DNA of 64,000 nt from Candidatus Accumulibacter regalis (GCA_000585075.1 JEMY01000044.1:101446-165445), one strand, 5' to 3'. Positions 25,740 to 34,896 are shown, numbered from the stretch's first letter. Program-made: numbers and translations. Notes: generated from the sequence alone by a model not told the origin.

Positions 25740-27152
25740 TCAGACGCGAACGATGCGTACGCTGTCGGTGCTGCCGGCACGCGGCCCGGTGGAACCGAAA
25801 ACGACCGCCACCAGGTCGCCATCACGAACCAGTCCCGCTGTCCGCGCCACAGCGATCGCCAGGCGCAACTGATCACCGTCGGAATGGTCGGGAAGCAGTA
25901 GCGGCTGGACGCCCCAGACCAGGCTGAGGCCGCCGAGGACTTGCGGGGCGGTCGAGATGCCGGCGATCGGCATCTTTGGACGGAAGGCGGCGACGCGATG
26001 CGCGGTCAGGCCGCTCCGTGTCGGGCAGAGGATCGCGGCGACACCGAGATCCTCTGCCGCCTGCACGGCGGCGTGCGCCACGGCCCAGGCCACGCGGTCG
26101 GCGGCAGCGGCAGAGATCGCGGCGGGATGGACATGCTCGTGCGGCGAGTCCTCGGCCGACTCGGCAACTTCGCCCATCATGCGCACGGTTTCGCAGGGGA
26201 ACAGCCCGACGGCGGTTTCTTCGGAGAGCATCAGGGCGTCGGTCCCGTCGAGAACCGCGTTGGCCACGTCGTTGACTTCGGCGCGTGTCGGCAGGGGTGA
26301 GCGAGTCATCGACTCGAGCATCTGGGTTGCCGTGATCACCGGCTTGCCGGCCATGTTGCAGGCACGGATGATCTCTTTCTGGAGCAGCGGCACGCGGCGC
26401 GCCGGCATCTGGATGCCCAGGTCGCCGCGGGCGACCATCACCGCGTCGGCAGCTTCGATGATGCCGGCCAGGTTGTCGACGGCGGCGGCGGTCTCGATCT
26501 TGGGCACCAACGCCGGGCGTAGGCCGCGCTTGGGGAGCAGCGCGCGGACGCGCTCGACGTCTTCGGCGCGGCGAACAAACGAGAGTCCGAGGAAGTCGAC
26601 TTTGGCGGCGATGGCCATTTCCAGGGCGAGAGCATCGCGGGCGGTGAATGGTTCGACGTGTGCTTCGGCGCGCGGCAGGTGCATGCCCTTGCGCGAGCGC
26701 AGGGTACCCCCGCGAACGACTTCCGTACGTACGTCCCGGCCCACCGATTCCAGCATGCGCAGGACTATCGCCCCGTCGGCGAGGTACACCTCGTCGCCGG
26801 GGCACGCCCATTGGGCAAGGTCGGGCAAGGTGGTCGACACGTGTTGGGCATTGCCCACGCTGTCGTCGCTGGCGGTGAGCACGAAGGTATCGCCGCTCGC
26901 CAGTTCCACCTCATCGCCTTCGACCAGGCCTGTACGGATCTTGGGGCCGGGCATGTCAACGAGAACGCCGACAGTGCGTCCGAGCTCACTCGCCAGTTCA
27001 CGGACCAGGCGTGCGTTGTTGCTGTGTGTCTTCATGTCCGAGTGCGCAGCGTTGAGCCGCACCACATCGACACCGGCCTCCAGGAGTCGGCGCAGCGTGC
27101 TTGGGGTCGCGGTGGCGGGGCCGATCGTGGCCACTATCTTCGTTCGGCGCAT
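25740..27152 (-). CDS. pyk: Pyruvate kinase
   Basis: ATG 27152 has AGAGGAGC upstream. MRRTKIVATIGPATATPSTL is the classical N-terminus; RLNAAHSD corresponds to RxNxSHG, KIETAAAVDNL holds the catalytic lysine region, VMVARGDLGIQMP is the metal/phosphate loop, and KPVITATQMLESM is the signature. The C-terminal regulatory domain ends with a nucleotide-type loop (VAVVFGSTGPRAG). It converts PEP and ADP to pyruvate and ATP. At 470 residues it matches type II enzymes. It is followed by potF on the same strand after a 100-base gap. Confidence 0.95.
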   Translation of the reverse strand: MRRTKIVATIGPATATPSTLRRLLEAGVDVVRLNAAHSDMKTHSNNARLVRELASELGRTVGVLVDMPGPKIRTGLVEGDEVELASGDTFVLTASDDSVGNAQHVSTTLPDLAQWACPGDEVYLADGAIVLRMLESVGRDVRTEVVRGGTLRSRKGMHLPRAEAHVEPFTARDALALEMAIAAKVDFLGLSFVRRAEDVERVRALLPKRGLRPALVPKIETAAAVDNLAGIIEAADAVMVARGDLGIQMPARRVPLLQKEIIRACNMAGKPVITATQMLESMTRSPLPTRAEVNDVANAVLDGTDALMLSEETAVGLFPCETVRMMGEVAESAEDSPHEHVHPAAISAAAADRVAWAVAHAAVQAAEDLGVAAILCPTRSGLTAHRVAAFRPKMPIAGISTAPQVLGGLSLVWGVQPLLLPDHSDGDQLRLAIAVARTAGLVRDGDLVAVVFGSTGPRAGSTDSVRIVRV

Positions 27153-27572
27153 CAGCTGCTCCTCTGTGACTTTTGACGTTCGGCCGGCAGGCCTGGACGG
27201 TAGCGGCCAGCGGCGGCAAACGCCTGGCCCGCGGCAGAGCATTCCGGGAATCGGCGGGCAGTATAGGTAGCGCTTGTGGCGCGCGTCAATCGACAAAGTG
27301 GCGGCGCGCGAGCCGTCGGGTGAAATGGCGGGCGATTGTCAGCCCGCTTCGCGGGTGAGCGCCGCACGCCGGGGAGGCGGAGTGCTGTTCAGGATGGTCG
27401 GCAGGCACCTCGGCGAGCGGCCGCATGAGCCGCCAGAACAGACTCATTTTCTTGTCCGCCACACGGCTTGCTCGCGCTAACAAGGCTTTCTGCTAAGCTG
27501 CCGACCGCAAGATCGCCGATTCGGGAAACCACCGCCGCGCCGCGCCGTGGAGCAAGCTTCTGTGGGCCGTCC
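27153..27572. other. Divergent intergenic region between pyk and the histidine kinase
   Basis: 420 bases with no supported gene. Promoters for pyk (minus) and for the two-component genes (plus) should lie here. No GGTGTAAC/GTTACACC site and no sigma54 promoter were found, so the regulator pair does not appear to control itself through the sites present in the phosphate region. Confidence 0.45.
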
Positions 27573-30200
27573 ATGTTTGACAATTTGCGAAAATACGCTG
27601 CCGCTTATTCCGTGGCCATCGGTGGAGTCCTGCTGACCTGCCTTTCCTCGTGGAACGTGCGCGAGGAGCTGCAGACCGGCCACCTCAAGGAATTCGAGTG
27701 GGCGGCTCGCGATCGTATCGAAGCCGTGCATTCGGTCGTAGACCAGGGGCTGGACGCCCTGCTCGAGCTGCGCGCGCTGCTGCACGCTGCACAGACGATC
27801 GACGAGACGGAATTCAGCATCTTCGCCGACTCGATCCTGCAGCGTCGCCCTTATATTGCCAGCCTGCTCTGGGTGCCGTTATTGCCCCTTGCGCGGCAGC
27901 AACCGTCGGCAGTGGTCAGCGAGATCGCCCAGGCAGCGGCAGCTGTTGCCGCGGCGGAAACCGACCCGGCGGCGAGTGGCAGCACGGAGTTGGCCAATCG
28001 TTCGCTCGTACGGCGTGCGTGGCGTGCGGGTTCCCGGCAGACGACCGGCGTCGAGCTGAACGCGACCAGCGAACTCACTGCCCTGTTCGAGCGCGCCAGG
28101 ACGAGCGGCAAGATCGCGGTCAGCGGACGCGTGGTCCCCCCGCGAGGCGAAAGCGTGCCGTTGATCTACGCGGCCCTGCCAGTCTATGCGTCGGGCACGG
28201 CAACGGGCGAGGTGAACAGCCGCAGGGCCGCTGATCAGGTGTCGCAGGCGCTCTTGGAGCCCCTGGGTTTCGTCGTCGGCGTCTATGACGTCGAGGAACT
28301 CGTTCATCTGGCCATCAGCGTGCTCGAGCCACGCGGCGTCGAGGTTCTGGTGCGCGACGATTCGGCCGGCGGCGACGCCGACTTCGTCCACTTCTACGCC
28401 AGCCGCCTCGAACCCGGTAGCGCGGCGACGGCCGATGGCGCCCTGCCCGAGCAGGACCAGGATCAGCCGCGGCTGGTCGCCAGGATAGCCGTCGGCGACC
28501 GCAACTGGTCGGTCACCGGAGTGGCCACGCATACCTTTCGCACGGCCGAGGCGTTCACCGAGGCGCACTGGCTGGTGATGGTCGGCGGCATCCTGTTTAC
28601 TGCCTTGCTCAGCTTCTACCTGGTGCGCAGTCGCCGCGAACTCGACAATCGCATTCGCTTGGCGCAGACGCTGTACGAGCGCGAAGAGCTGTTTCGTCAG
28701 TTGGCGGAAACGGTCGACGTCGTTTTCTGGGCCACCAACGCCAGCGCTACGCGTCTGGAGTATATCGGCCCGGCCTTCCAGCAGATTGCCGGGGAGCGGG
28801 CCTGGCTGGAACGTACTGCGCCATCCCTGTTGCTCGACGTTTTCGAGCCCGATGGCCGGCGCAAATTGAGCGCGGCGATCGCCCATCTGCAGGCCGACGG
28901 TGGGCAGTTCGCGGTCGAGCTGCCGCTGTGCTCGCCGGGCGACCAGGTGCTGCGCTGGTTGCGTGTCCGCGGCTTCCCGGTGCACGAAGCGGGTGACGAG
29001 CTGACTCGCATCGTCGGCTTTTGCCAGGACATCACCGAGCAGAAGCTGGCCGAGGACGCTCTGCGTGACTCGGAAGCGAAGCTGCGGGCGCTGTTCAACC
29101 ATTCTCCGGACATCATCTTTACGGTCGACGAGGAAGCCCGGATACTGCTTTACAACCGACCGTGGACGTACCCGGTCGGCGGCGCCGGCGAGAAGCGATC
29201 CGAATTGATTCTGCCGTCGGAGGTTCGCCAGCGTTACCTGGAGAAGCTCCGGCAAACATTCGCCAGCGGCCAGATCGAACACTGCCAATACACCACCGGC
29301 GATGCGACCTGGTGGGAAGTGCGCATGGTACCGACCGCTTCGGCGAACGCCGCCAACCTTCAGAACACGCTGATGGCCGCGATGGTGGTGATCACGGACA
29401 TCACCGAGAACCGCAAACTGCAGTGGCAGGCGATCCGGAGCGCGCGGCTGGCGTCGCTTGGCGTGCTGTCGGCGGGCATTGCCCACGAAATCAGCAACCC
29501 GAATCACGCGATCATGGCCAACGCGGCCTTGCTGGCCCGCATCTGGCAGGACGCCTTGCCGATCCTGCGCGAGTATGAGCAGGAGCAGGGGGATTTTCTG
29601 CTGGCCGGTTTGAGTCCGCGGCAGGCGCAAGAGATCGTCGCACGGGGTATGGGCGATATTGGCGAGAATGCCAAACGTATCCAGAAGATCATCGCCAATC
29701 TGAAGCACCTGGGCAAGCAGGATGGCGGGCAAATGGACGAGCTGGCGGACATCGGGCAGATTCTCAAGAGTGCGGTGACGCTGCTCGACGCGCGTATTCG
29801 CGAGCACACCGATGCCCTGATCCTCGATTTGCCGGACGGCCTGCCGGCAGTGCGCGGGAACGTCCAGCAGCTCGAGCAGGTATTCATCAATGTCATCGTC
29901 AATGCCCTGGAATCGCTGCCCGAGCGGAGCCGCTCGGTCAAGGTTTCCGGCAAGCTGGACAGCGCCGGCAGGCGGATCATTGTGCGCGTCAAGGATCGCG
30001 GCGTCGGAATGAGTGAGGAAGTCATGGCCCAGGTCGGCGAGCCCTTCTTCACCACCAAGTCCGAGAGTGGCGGCACCGGTCTGGGCCTGTCCATCTCGTC
30101 GTCGATCGTCGAAAAACACGGCGGCGTCTTGCGCTTCGCGGCGAACAAGAAGCTTGGCGCGACGGTAACCATTGATCTACCGATCAGCATGGAGAAGTGA
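27573..30200 (+). CDS. CHASE-PAS-PAS sensor histidine kinase
   Basis: ATG 27573 places a membrane segment (YSVAIGGVLLTCLSSW) at the N-terminus. A periplasmic CHASE domain follows (about 40-320; EFSIFADSILQRRPYIASLL is typical). The second span lies at ~331-350 (VMVGGILFTALLSFYLV). Two PAS domains follow (~375-495 and ~505-620), then the H-box LSAGIAHEISNPNHAIMAN with His638, and an ATPase domain with N-box VIVNALESLP, G1 DRGVGM and G2 GGTGLGLS. The insertion between H-box and ATPase domain (EQEQGDFLLAGLSPRQ) is unusual. The response regulator starts immediately after the stop. Confidence 0.9.
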   Translation: MFDNLRKYAAAYSVAIGGVLLTCLSSWNVREELQTGHLKEFEWAARDRIEAVHSVVDQGLDALLELRALLHAAQTIDETEFSIFADSILQRRPYIASLLWVPLLPLARQQPSAVVSEIAQAAAAVAAAETDPAASGSTELANRSLVRRAWRAGSRQTTGVELNATSELTALFERARTSGKIAVSGRVVPPRGESVPLIYAALPVYASGTATGEVNSRRAADQVSQALLEPLGFVVGVYDVEELVHLAISVLEPRGVEVLVRDDSAGGDADFVHFYASRLEPGSAATADGALPEQDQDQPRLVARIAVGDRNWSVTGVATHTFRTAEAFTEAHWLVMVGGILFTALLSFYLVRSRRELDNRIRLAQTLYEREELFRQLAETVDVVFWATNASATRLEYIGPAFQQIAGERAWLERTAPSLLLDVFEPDGRRKLSAAIAHLQADGGQFAVELPLCSPGDQVLRWLRVRGFPVHEAGDELTRIVGFCQDITEQKLAEDALRDSEAKLRALFNHSPDIIFTVDEEARILLYNRPWTYPVGGAGEKRSELILPSEVRQRYLEKLRQTFASGQIEHCQYTTGDATWWEVRMVPTASANAANLQNTLMAAMVVITDITENRKLQWQAIRSARLASLGVLSAGIAHEISNPNHAIMANAALLARIWQDALPILREYEQEQGDFLLAGLSPRQAQEIVARGMGDIGENAKRIQKIIANLKHLGKQDGGQMDELADIGQILKSAVTLLDARIREHTDALILDLPDGLPAVRGNVQQLEQVFINVIVNALESLPERSRSVKVSGKLDSAGRRIIVRVKDRGVGMSEEVMAQVGEPFFTTKSESGGTGLGLSISSSIVEKHGGVLRFAANKKLGATVTIDLPISMEK

Positions 30201-31631
30201 ATGAGAGAGCAATCCTTTGCCGGCTTGCCGGTCTTGGTGGTCGATGATGACCATTCAGTCCTGCACGCAACGGCGGCCGTTTTACATAGTGCCGGGGTGG
30301 CCAAGGTCCAGATGGTCGATGACAGCCGCGAACTGCTGCCGGCGCTCGAGCGGCAGCCGGCCAGCGCGGTTCTGCTTGACCTGTTCATGCCACATGTCAC
30401 GGGAAACGAGCTGCTGCCGGAGATCGTCCGCCTGTACCCCGAGTTGCCGGTGATCGTCATGACCGCCGCTCAGGATGTCGACACCGCGGTGCTCAGCATG
30501 AAGGAGGGCGCTTTCGACTACCTCGTCAAGCCAGTCGAGGAAAGTCGGCTGCTGGCGAGTGTCCGGCATGCTCTCGAAGTGCAATCGCTGCGCCGGCAGA
30601 TGGGGGCGCTCAAGCACTATCTTCTCTCCGATTGCCTGCAGAACGGCGAGGCTTTCGCCGGCATCGTTACCAACAGCCGCAAGATGCGGGCGCTGTTTCA
30701 GTATCTCGAGGCGGTTGCAGCTTCGGCGGAGCCGGTATTGATTTCCGGCGAGACCGGGGCCGGCAAGGAAATGTTCGCGCATGCCCTGCACAGGCTAAGC
30801 GGTCTGGCGGGTCAGTTTGTGCAGGTCAATGTCGCCGGCCTCGACGACACGCTGTTTTCGGATACCCTTTTCGGGCATCGCAAAGGCGCGTTCACCGGCG
30901 CGGACCAGAATCGCCCCGGCTTGATCGCGCAGGCCGGCGGCGGAACGCTGTTTCTGGACGAGATCGGCGATCTGTCTATGGCCTCGCAGGTCAAACTCCT
31001 GCGTCTGCTCCAGGAACACATGTACTTTCCTCTCGGATCAGACGTGGCGCGTCCCAGCGACGCCCGTGTCGTTTGTGCAACCAACCACAATCTCGCCCAG
31101 GCAATGCGCCAGAACCAGTTTCGTTCCGATCTCTTTTATCGTCTGTCGGTGCATCAGGTCGAGGTGCCGCCGCTGCGGGAGCACAAGGAAGACATTCCGC
31201 TTCTCCTGCAGCATTTTCTTGACGAGGCCGCCACGGCGATCAACAAGACCGGCCCCGAACCCTCGAACGAGTTGATCACGCTGCTCTCGAACTACCATTT
31301 TCCGGGCAACGTCCGCGAGCTGCGGGCAATGGTTTTCAACGCCATGGCGCTACATCGCGGTGGGTCGGTGCTGGCCATGGAGAGTTTCCGCGTGGCCATT
31401 CAGAAGCAGCAGAAGGCAAATATCGACGATTCCACGGCGGAACCGCCCGGTGGATTGCCGGTGATCATCCCGGGGCGATTTCCGACCCTTGACGAGGTCG
31501 AGGAAGCGATGGTCAAAGAAGCCTTGCGCCGAGCCGGGGGTAATCAGGGCATCGCCGCCACCCTGCTCGGACTGTCGCGTCCAGCGCTCAACCGACGCTT
31601 GGCGCGGCGCGTGCTCCAGGCCAATTGCTGA
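30201..31631 (+). CDS. NtrC-family sigma54-dependent response regulator
   Basis: The receiver domain has VVDDDHS and phospho-acceptor Asp60 (LLDLFMP), with Lys in DYLVKPVEE. The AAA+ domain has Walker A GETGAGKE, the sigma54 contact loop GAFTGA at residues 229-234, Walker B TLFLDEIG and the arginine-finger segment FRSDLFYRLSV. The C-terminal Fis-type helix-turn-helix is GNQGIAATLLGLSRPALNRR. It therefore activates sigma54 promoters when phosphorylated by the kinase encoded directly upstream (0-bp gap). Two sigma54 promoters with paired sites lie in the next 3.3 kb, which makes them the obvious targets. Confidence 0.94.
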   Translation: MREQSFAGLPVLVVDDDHSVLHATAAVLHSAGVAKVQMVDDSRELLPALERQPASAVLLDLFMPHVTGNELLPEIVRLYPELPVIVMTAAQDVDTAVLSMKEGAFDYLVKPVEESRLLASVRHALEVQSLRRQMGALKHYLLSDCLQNGEAFAGIVTNSRKMRALFQYLEAVAASAEPVLISGETGAGKEMFAHALHRLSGLAGQFVQVNVAGLDDTLFSDTLFGHRKGAFTGADQNRPGLIAQAGGGTLFLDEIGDLSMASQVKLLRLLQEHMYFPLGSDVARPSDARVVCATNHNLAQAMRQNQFRSDLFYRLSVHQVEVPPLREHKEDIPLLLQHFLDEAATAINKTGPEPSNELITLLSNYHFPGNVRELRAMVFNAMALHRGGSVLAMESFRVAIQKQQKANIDDSTAEPPGGLPVIIPGRFPTLDEVEEAMVKEALRRAGGNQGIAATLLGLSRPALNRRLARRVLQANC

Positions 31632-31803
31632 TCCGGCGAACGGGGTTTCCGCGCGCTCGAGGCGAGGTGGCACGCGCGGCCGCGCGACGCCACTCACGTT
31701 GACCTCGAATCATCCAGTGCTCCGCTCTGTCGCGGCCTGACGTCCTGCCATGGCCGATCGGCGCGGCGCGTCGTTGTCCACGGACGCTGGCAGGTTTACC
31801 GCC

Positions 31804-31811
31804 GGTGTAAC
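31804..31811 (+). promoter_or_regulatory. Putative activator site A1 (GGTGTAAC)
   Basis: GGTGTAACG here is repeated at 34682 and is the inverse of GTTACACC found 110 bases downstream at 31914. The local sequence also forms TGTAA-N10-TTACA. It is about 190 bases upstream of a sigma54 promoter, a usual distance for NtrC-type enhancer sites. Confidence 0.5.
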
Positions 31812-31910
31812 GTTGCGTCATTACAAAGCGGGCCTGGTGAGCGGCTGCGGTTCCGTTTTCATAAGCTTTTCCCGTCATTTGCAACGACTTTGACATGGCC
31901 GACAGTGCGT

Positions 31911-31923
31911 CTTGTTACACCCC
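31911..31923 (+). promoter_or_regulatory. Putative activator site B1 (CTTGTTACACCCC)
   Basis: TCTTGTTACACCC is identical over 13 bases with site B2 at 34790-34802. It lies 85 bases upstream of the first sigma54 -24 element. The core GTTACACC is the inverse of site A1. Confidence 0.55.
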
Positions 31924-31997
31924 TCATCGAGGGTGAGACGAGTCGCTTTCAAGCCCTGATTCGTGGTCTTTCCGGCTTTCCTTGGTAGTACACATTT

Positions 31998-32014
31998 CTG
32001 GCACGCAAAATGCT
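31998..32014 (+). promoter_or_regulatory. Sigma54 promoter P1 upstream of the first DUF47 gene
   Basis: CTGGCACG, 4 bases, ATGCT: the -24 GG and -12 GC are at exact consensus spacing (YTGGCACGrNNNTTGCW) with one mismatch. A start near 32025 would give a ~170-base leader before the gene at 32199. Confidence 0.65.
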
Positions 32015-32198
32015 TTCGTCGTGCTGGTCGGGGCCAGCTTAGCCGTCGTGCTGGCAGGGCTTTGTAGGGCCTGCGGCTGGTCCGCTGAACGAAGGATCTG
32101 CGCCTTGTTAGCCGCGATGCGATCAACATTGCCGTTCCGGCGTTGGTGGCGATTCAGACATTCGCGTTTGTCAATCTCTCTATTGGAAAGGCTCAATC

Positions 32199-32873
32199 AT
32201 GTCGGACTTAAGCATGGCGGCACCCTCAAGAATGGCTGCACCTTCGTTCACGCGCCGCATCCTGCACCGGGTGTTTCCGAAGGTGCCCGATTTTTTTGCG
32301 TTGCTCGTCGAGCAAAGTGCGCACGTGAATATGGCGGCCAGCCTGCTCGTCGAGTATATGGGCAGCGACAGTGCGCAGGCGACGAGCAAAATCGTCGAGG
32401 CGGAAGGTGAGGGAGATCGGCAGAAGGTTCGCAATCTGACGCTGCTGAACGAAGCTTTTTCGACGCCGATTGACCGTGAGGACCTGCACCGAGCGTTCAT
32501 CAATCTCGATGAGATCATCAACAGCTGCCACGCGATCATGGTCGACATGGAGGGCGAGGTGCAACCCTTGAAGCCGGACAAGGCGTGCCTGGAAATGGCC
32601 GTGTACCTCAAGGCCGGTGTCGAAGCCGTGGCGGCGGGCTTTGCCCGCCTGGGGAGCAATCCGCAAGCGGCCCGCGCCGACGCCGAAAAAGCCGACGTTG
32701 CCCTGAAGAGCCTGACGCGAACGCTTCGCCGGGCCTTGTCCGAGTTGTTCCAGGACAACGATTTTCACAACATCTTCAGGCGCAAGGAAATCTACACGCA
32801 GTTGAACCGGGCCGGGGAGCGCCTCAACATCTGCAACAGCACCTTGCTGGATATCGTCGTCAAGCTCTGCTGA
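32199..32873 (+). CDS. DUF47/PhoU-like protein
   Basis: 224 residues, all helical, of the DUF47 family related to PhoU: RRILHRVFPKVPDFFALLVE opens it, followed by KIVEAEGEGDRQKVRNLTLL and FIRR-like HNIFRRKEIYTQL. Four-helix PhoU-type proteins bind metals and control phosphate transporters. GGAAAGG precedes ATG 32199. It is not adjacent to a Pit gene but is followed by a CHAD protein, so it may act in polyphosphate or phosphate control. It is a distant paralogue of the DUF47 protein at 35192. Confidence 0.85.
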   Translation: MSDLSMAAPSRMAAPSFTRRILHRVFPKVPDFFALLVEQSAHVNMAASLLVEYMGSDSAQATSKIVEAEGEGDRQKVRNLTLLNEAFSTPIDREDLHRAFINLDEIINSCHAIMVDMEGEVQPLKPDKACLEMAVYLKAGVEAVAAGFARLGSNPQAARADAEKADVALKSLTRTLRRALSELFQDNDFHNIFRRKEIYTQLNRAGERLNICNSTLLDIVVKLC

Positions 32874-33147
32874 AGCAAGGCGGTCGGCAGGAGCGCGCTG
32901 GCGGAAAGGGCTTCAGCGGACGGGCGTATCTGACCTGCGGGTGCTGGCTCGGCAGCTGGTCGCGTTCCTCTTGCCGTCGGCGTGGAATGGCTGTCCCCGC
33001 GGTTGGTAGCCGATGTGCCCTTGCCGTATCGCTTCAGACGACGTTGATGGCTCACTCCTCTGCGCAGCCCGGCGTTGCGGTTGACCAGGCGAGTCGCCGA
33101 GTTGCAGCGGCACCTGGTGGCATGGGCCATTCTCGGGAGCCTGTCAG

Positions 33148-34611
33148 ATGGTCATCCAGACTGAACTCTGTCTTTCCCTGACGCCTGGGGTCGCCAATCG
33201 ACTGGCCAGGCATCCCCTGCTCAGCGACGCGACCGCTGTCCGCGAACGCATTGTCGACCTCTGTTACGACACGCCGGACCTTCGCTTGCGGCGCGAGCAG
33301 GTCCTTGTCCTATGTCGCAAGATTGGGGCCCGTTGCCTGGCCTCGGTGAGCAGGGCTGTACTGACGGATTTCGCTGCTCCGAAATGCGCCTGCCCTGCGC
33401 ACTGGGAGATCGCCAGAGAGGCTGGCGAGCCCGCCAGATTCGACTTCTCGCCGGTGACGGAAAGGCGCTTGCGCCAGTGGCTGCAGTCGCTGCACGCCGA
33501 CTTGCAGGTGACCTTCACGACCAGCTTTACCCGCAACGCCTGGCTGCTTCGACCGCACGAAGGCGTGCGCATCGAGCTGATGCTCGACCGTGGCTGGATA
33601 ATCTGTCTCGGGCGACGACAGGCGTTATGCGAGATTGGACTCAAGCTCGTTTCGGGATCGCCGAAAGACCTGTTTTCTCTTGCCAGCGAGTTGCAGACGG
33701 ACTTCTCGCTGCACCCGGAAGCGATCGCCAGGGTCGAGCGGAGCTACCGCGTTCTCGCCGACGAGTCGCTGCCGGCGGTCAAGTCGTCTCCAGTCCGGAT
33801 CGACGCCGGTACGTCCGCCACGGTCTACTTTCGGCGCATCGCGCTGGCCTGCCTGAGGCATCTGCAGAGCAATGAGCAGGGCCTGCGCCAAGGCGACGAT
33901 CCGGAGTTCGTGCATCAGGCGCGCGCGGCGATTCGTCGTCTGCGTTCGGCGATTCGAATCTGGCGGCCACTGCTTCCGAAGGATTTCGTGAGCCGTTTCG
34001 ATCCACGCTGGCGGACGCTCGCTGAACAACTCGCCGAGGCGCGTCACTGGGAGGTTTTTCTGACCGCGACCCTGCCGACGATCGCTGCGGATTTACCGGA
34101 GGGCGTGGCCAGCGCTCGCCTGGCGAACTACGCTCAACGGCGATCGGTGATCAACCGCGAGGCCGTGCGCAGCACGCTCCAGTCCGACGACTACTCGCGC
34201 TTGCTGCTCGGATTCACCGCTGCCGTGCTGGCGCTTCCCGAACGCGACGCGGCCTGCCTGGAAGCTCGTGCGCGGGCATTGCTCGACACCAGCGCCGCCG
34301 AATCGGGCCGGCTGGCGGCGCAGCTTCTTGCCGGCGATGACTCTGCCGCTGATCGTCTGCGAGCTGCGTACAAACGACTGCGTTACGCCCTGGAATTCTT
34401 CGCACCAATGTTTGCCGATCAATCTCGACGGGACGGTCGGGTCGCGGCCAATGGCCTGCCGGAACTGCTCGCGCGACTGAACGAACTGGCCCGTGCCGTT
34501 CACCTGACCGAGGAGGCGCTTCCCGGCGAGCCAGGCGAAGCCATCCGGGACGGCCTTGAACGGCGCAGGAAAGCGCTGTTGGCAGAGCTTCGCGCCGGGT
34601 CTTCTACGTGA
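33148..34611 (+). CDS. CYTH-CHAD domain protein
   Basis: The N-terminal ~205 residues are a CYTH (triphosphate tunnel) domain, with VRERIVDLCYDTPDLRLRR, CEIGLKLVSGSPKDLFSLAS and VERSYRVLAD recognisable. From ~225 the CHAD domain carries its His and basic helices (EFVHQARAAIRRLRSAIRIW, AYKRLRYALEFFAPMF). CHAD domains bind polyphosphate; CYTH domains hydrolyse or bind triphosphates. The canonical CYTH ExExK near the N-terminus appears here as QTELC, so triphosphatase activity may be lost. Lying between two DUF47 genes and beside pit, it fits a polyphosphate-granule role. Confidence 0.9.
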   Translation: MVIQTELCLSLTPGVANRLARHPLLSDATAVRERIVDLCYDTPDLRLRREQVLVLCRKIGARCLASVSRAVLTDFAAPKCACPAHWEIAREAGEPARFDFSPVTERRLRQWLQSLHADLQVTFTTSFTRNAWLLRPHEGVRIELMLDRGWIICLGRRQALCEIGLKLVSGSPKDLFSLASELQTDFSLHPEAIARVERSYRVLADESLPAVKSSPVRIDAGTSATVYFRRIALACLRHLQSNEQGLRQGDDPEFVHQARAAIRRLRSAIRIWRPLLPKDFVSRFDPRWRTLAEQLAEARHWEVFLTATLPTIAADLPEGVASARLANYAQRRSVINREAVRSTLQSDDYSRLLLGFTAAVLALPERDAACLEARARALLDTSAAESGRLAAQLLAGDDSAADRLRAAYKRLRYALEFFAPMFADQSRRDGRVAANGLPELLARLNELARAVHLTEEALPGEPGEAIRDGLERRRKALLAELRAGSST

Positions 34612-34681
34612 CTTCTGCCGTTCGCTCGTGCCGTCGCGATGCTGTCGATGACCAGGGGGTGCTGCCGCTCCCGGGCGCCCG

Positions 34682-34689
34682 GGTGTAAC
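34682..34689 (+). promoter_or_regulatory. Putative activator site A2 (GGTGTAAC)
   Basis: Same core as site A1 and similar flanks (GGTGTAACG, then a T-rich stretch ending GCCA here and GTCA at A1). It is 112 bases upstream of site B2, compared with 110 in the first copy. Confidence 0.5.
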
Positions 34690-34789
34690 GCTTTGCCACT
34701 TTGGGTAAAGCGCGCGAGAACCTTGAAGCGGACTGAATTGATTGACTAATCGCCATTGTTATTAGCCTCCCAAGGCGACGCGCCTGCTT

Positions 34790-34802
34790 TCTTGTTACAC
34801 CC
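34790..34802 (+). promoter_or_regulatory. Putative activator site B2 (TCTTGTTACACCC)
   Basis: 13 bases identical to the first copy, 87 bases upstream of the second sigma54 promoter (85 in the first). An adjoining dyad CCAGGAA-N7-TTCCTGG (34801-34821) is not shared with the first copy. Confidence 0.55.
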
Positions 34803-34879
34803 AGGAATGAGCTTTTCCTGGCGCGCTCGTCGGCCGCCAGGTGTCTGATTGGGTTCGAAAACCGAGAAAACTTTGGTGC

Positions 34880-34896
34880 CTGGCACGCAATGTGCG
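34880..34896 (+). promoter_or_regulatory. Sigma54 promoter P2 upstream of DUF47-pit
   Basis: CTGGCACG, 4 bases, GTGCG: a perfect -24 block and a -12 GC at exact spacing. A start near 34907 would give a ~285-base leader to the DUF47 gene at 35192. The sequence CTGGCACGCAA is identical to promoter P1. Confidence 0.62.

Noticed and set aside
25957-27270. Long plus-strand open frame opposite pyruvate kinase
   Set aside because: Antisense shadow; Ser/Arg-rich and without domain features.
27879-30119. Long minus-strand open frame opposite the histidine kinase
   Set aside because: Shadow of a gene with complete kinase domains; composition is Arg/Gln/His-rich as expected for an antisense frame.
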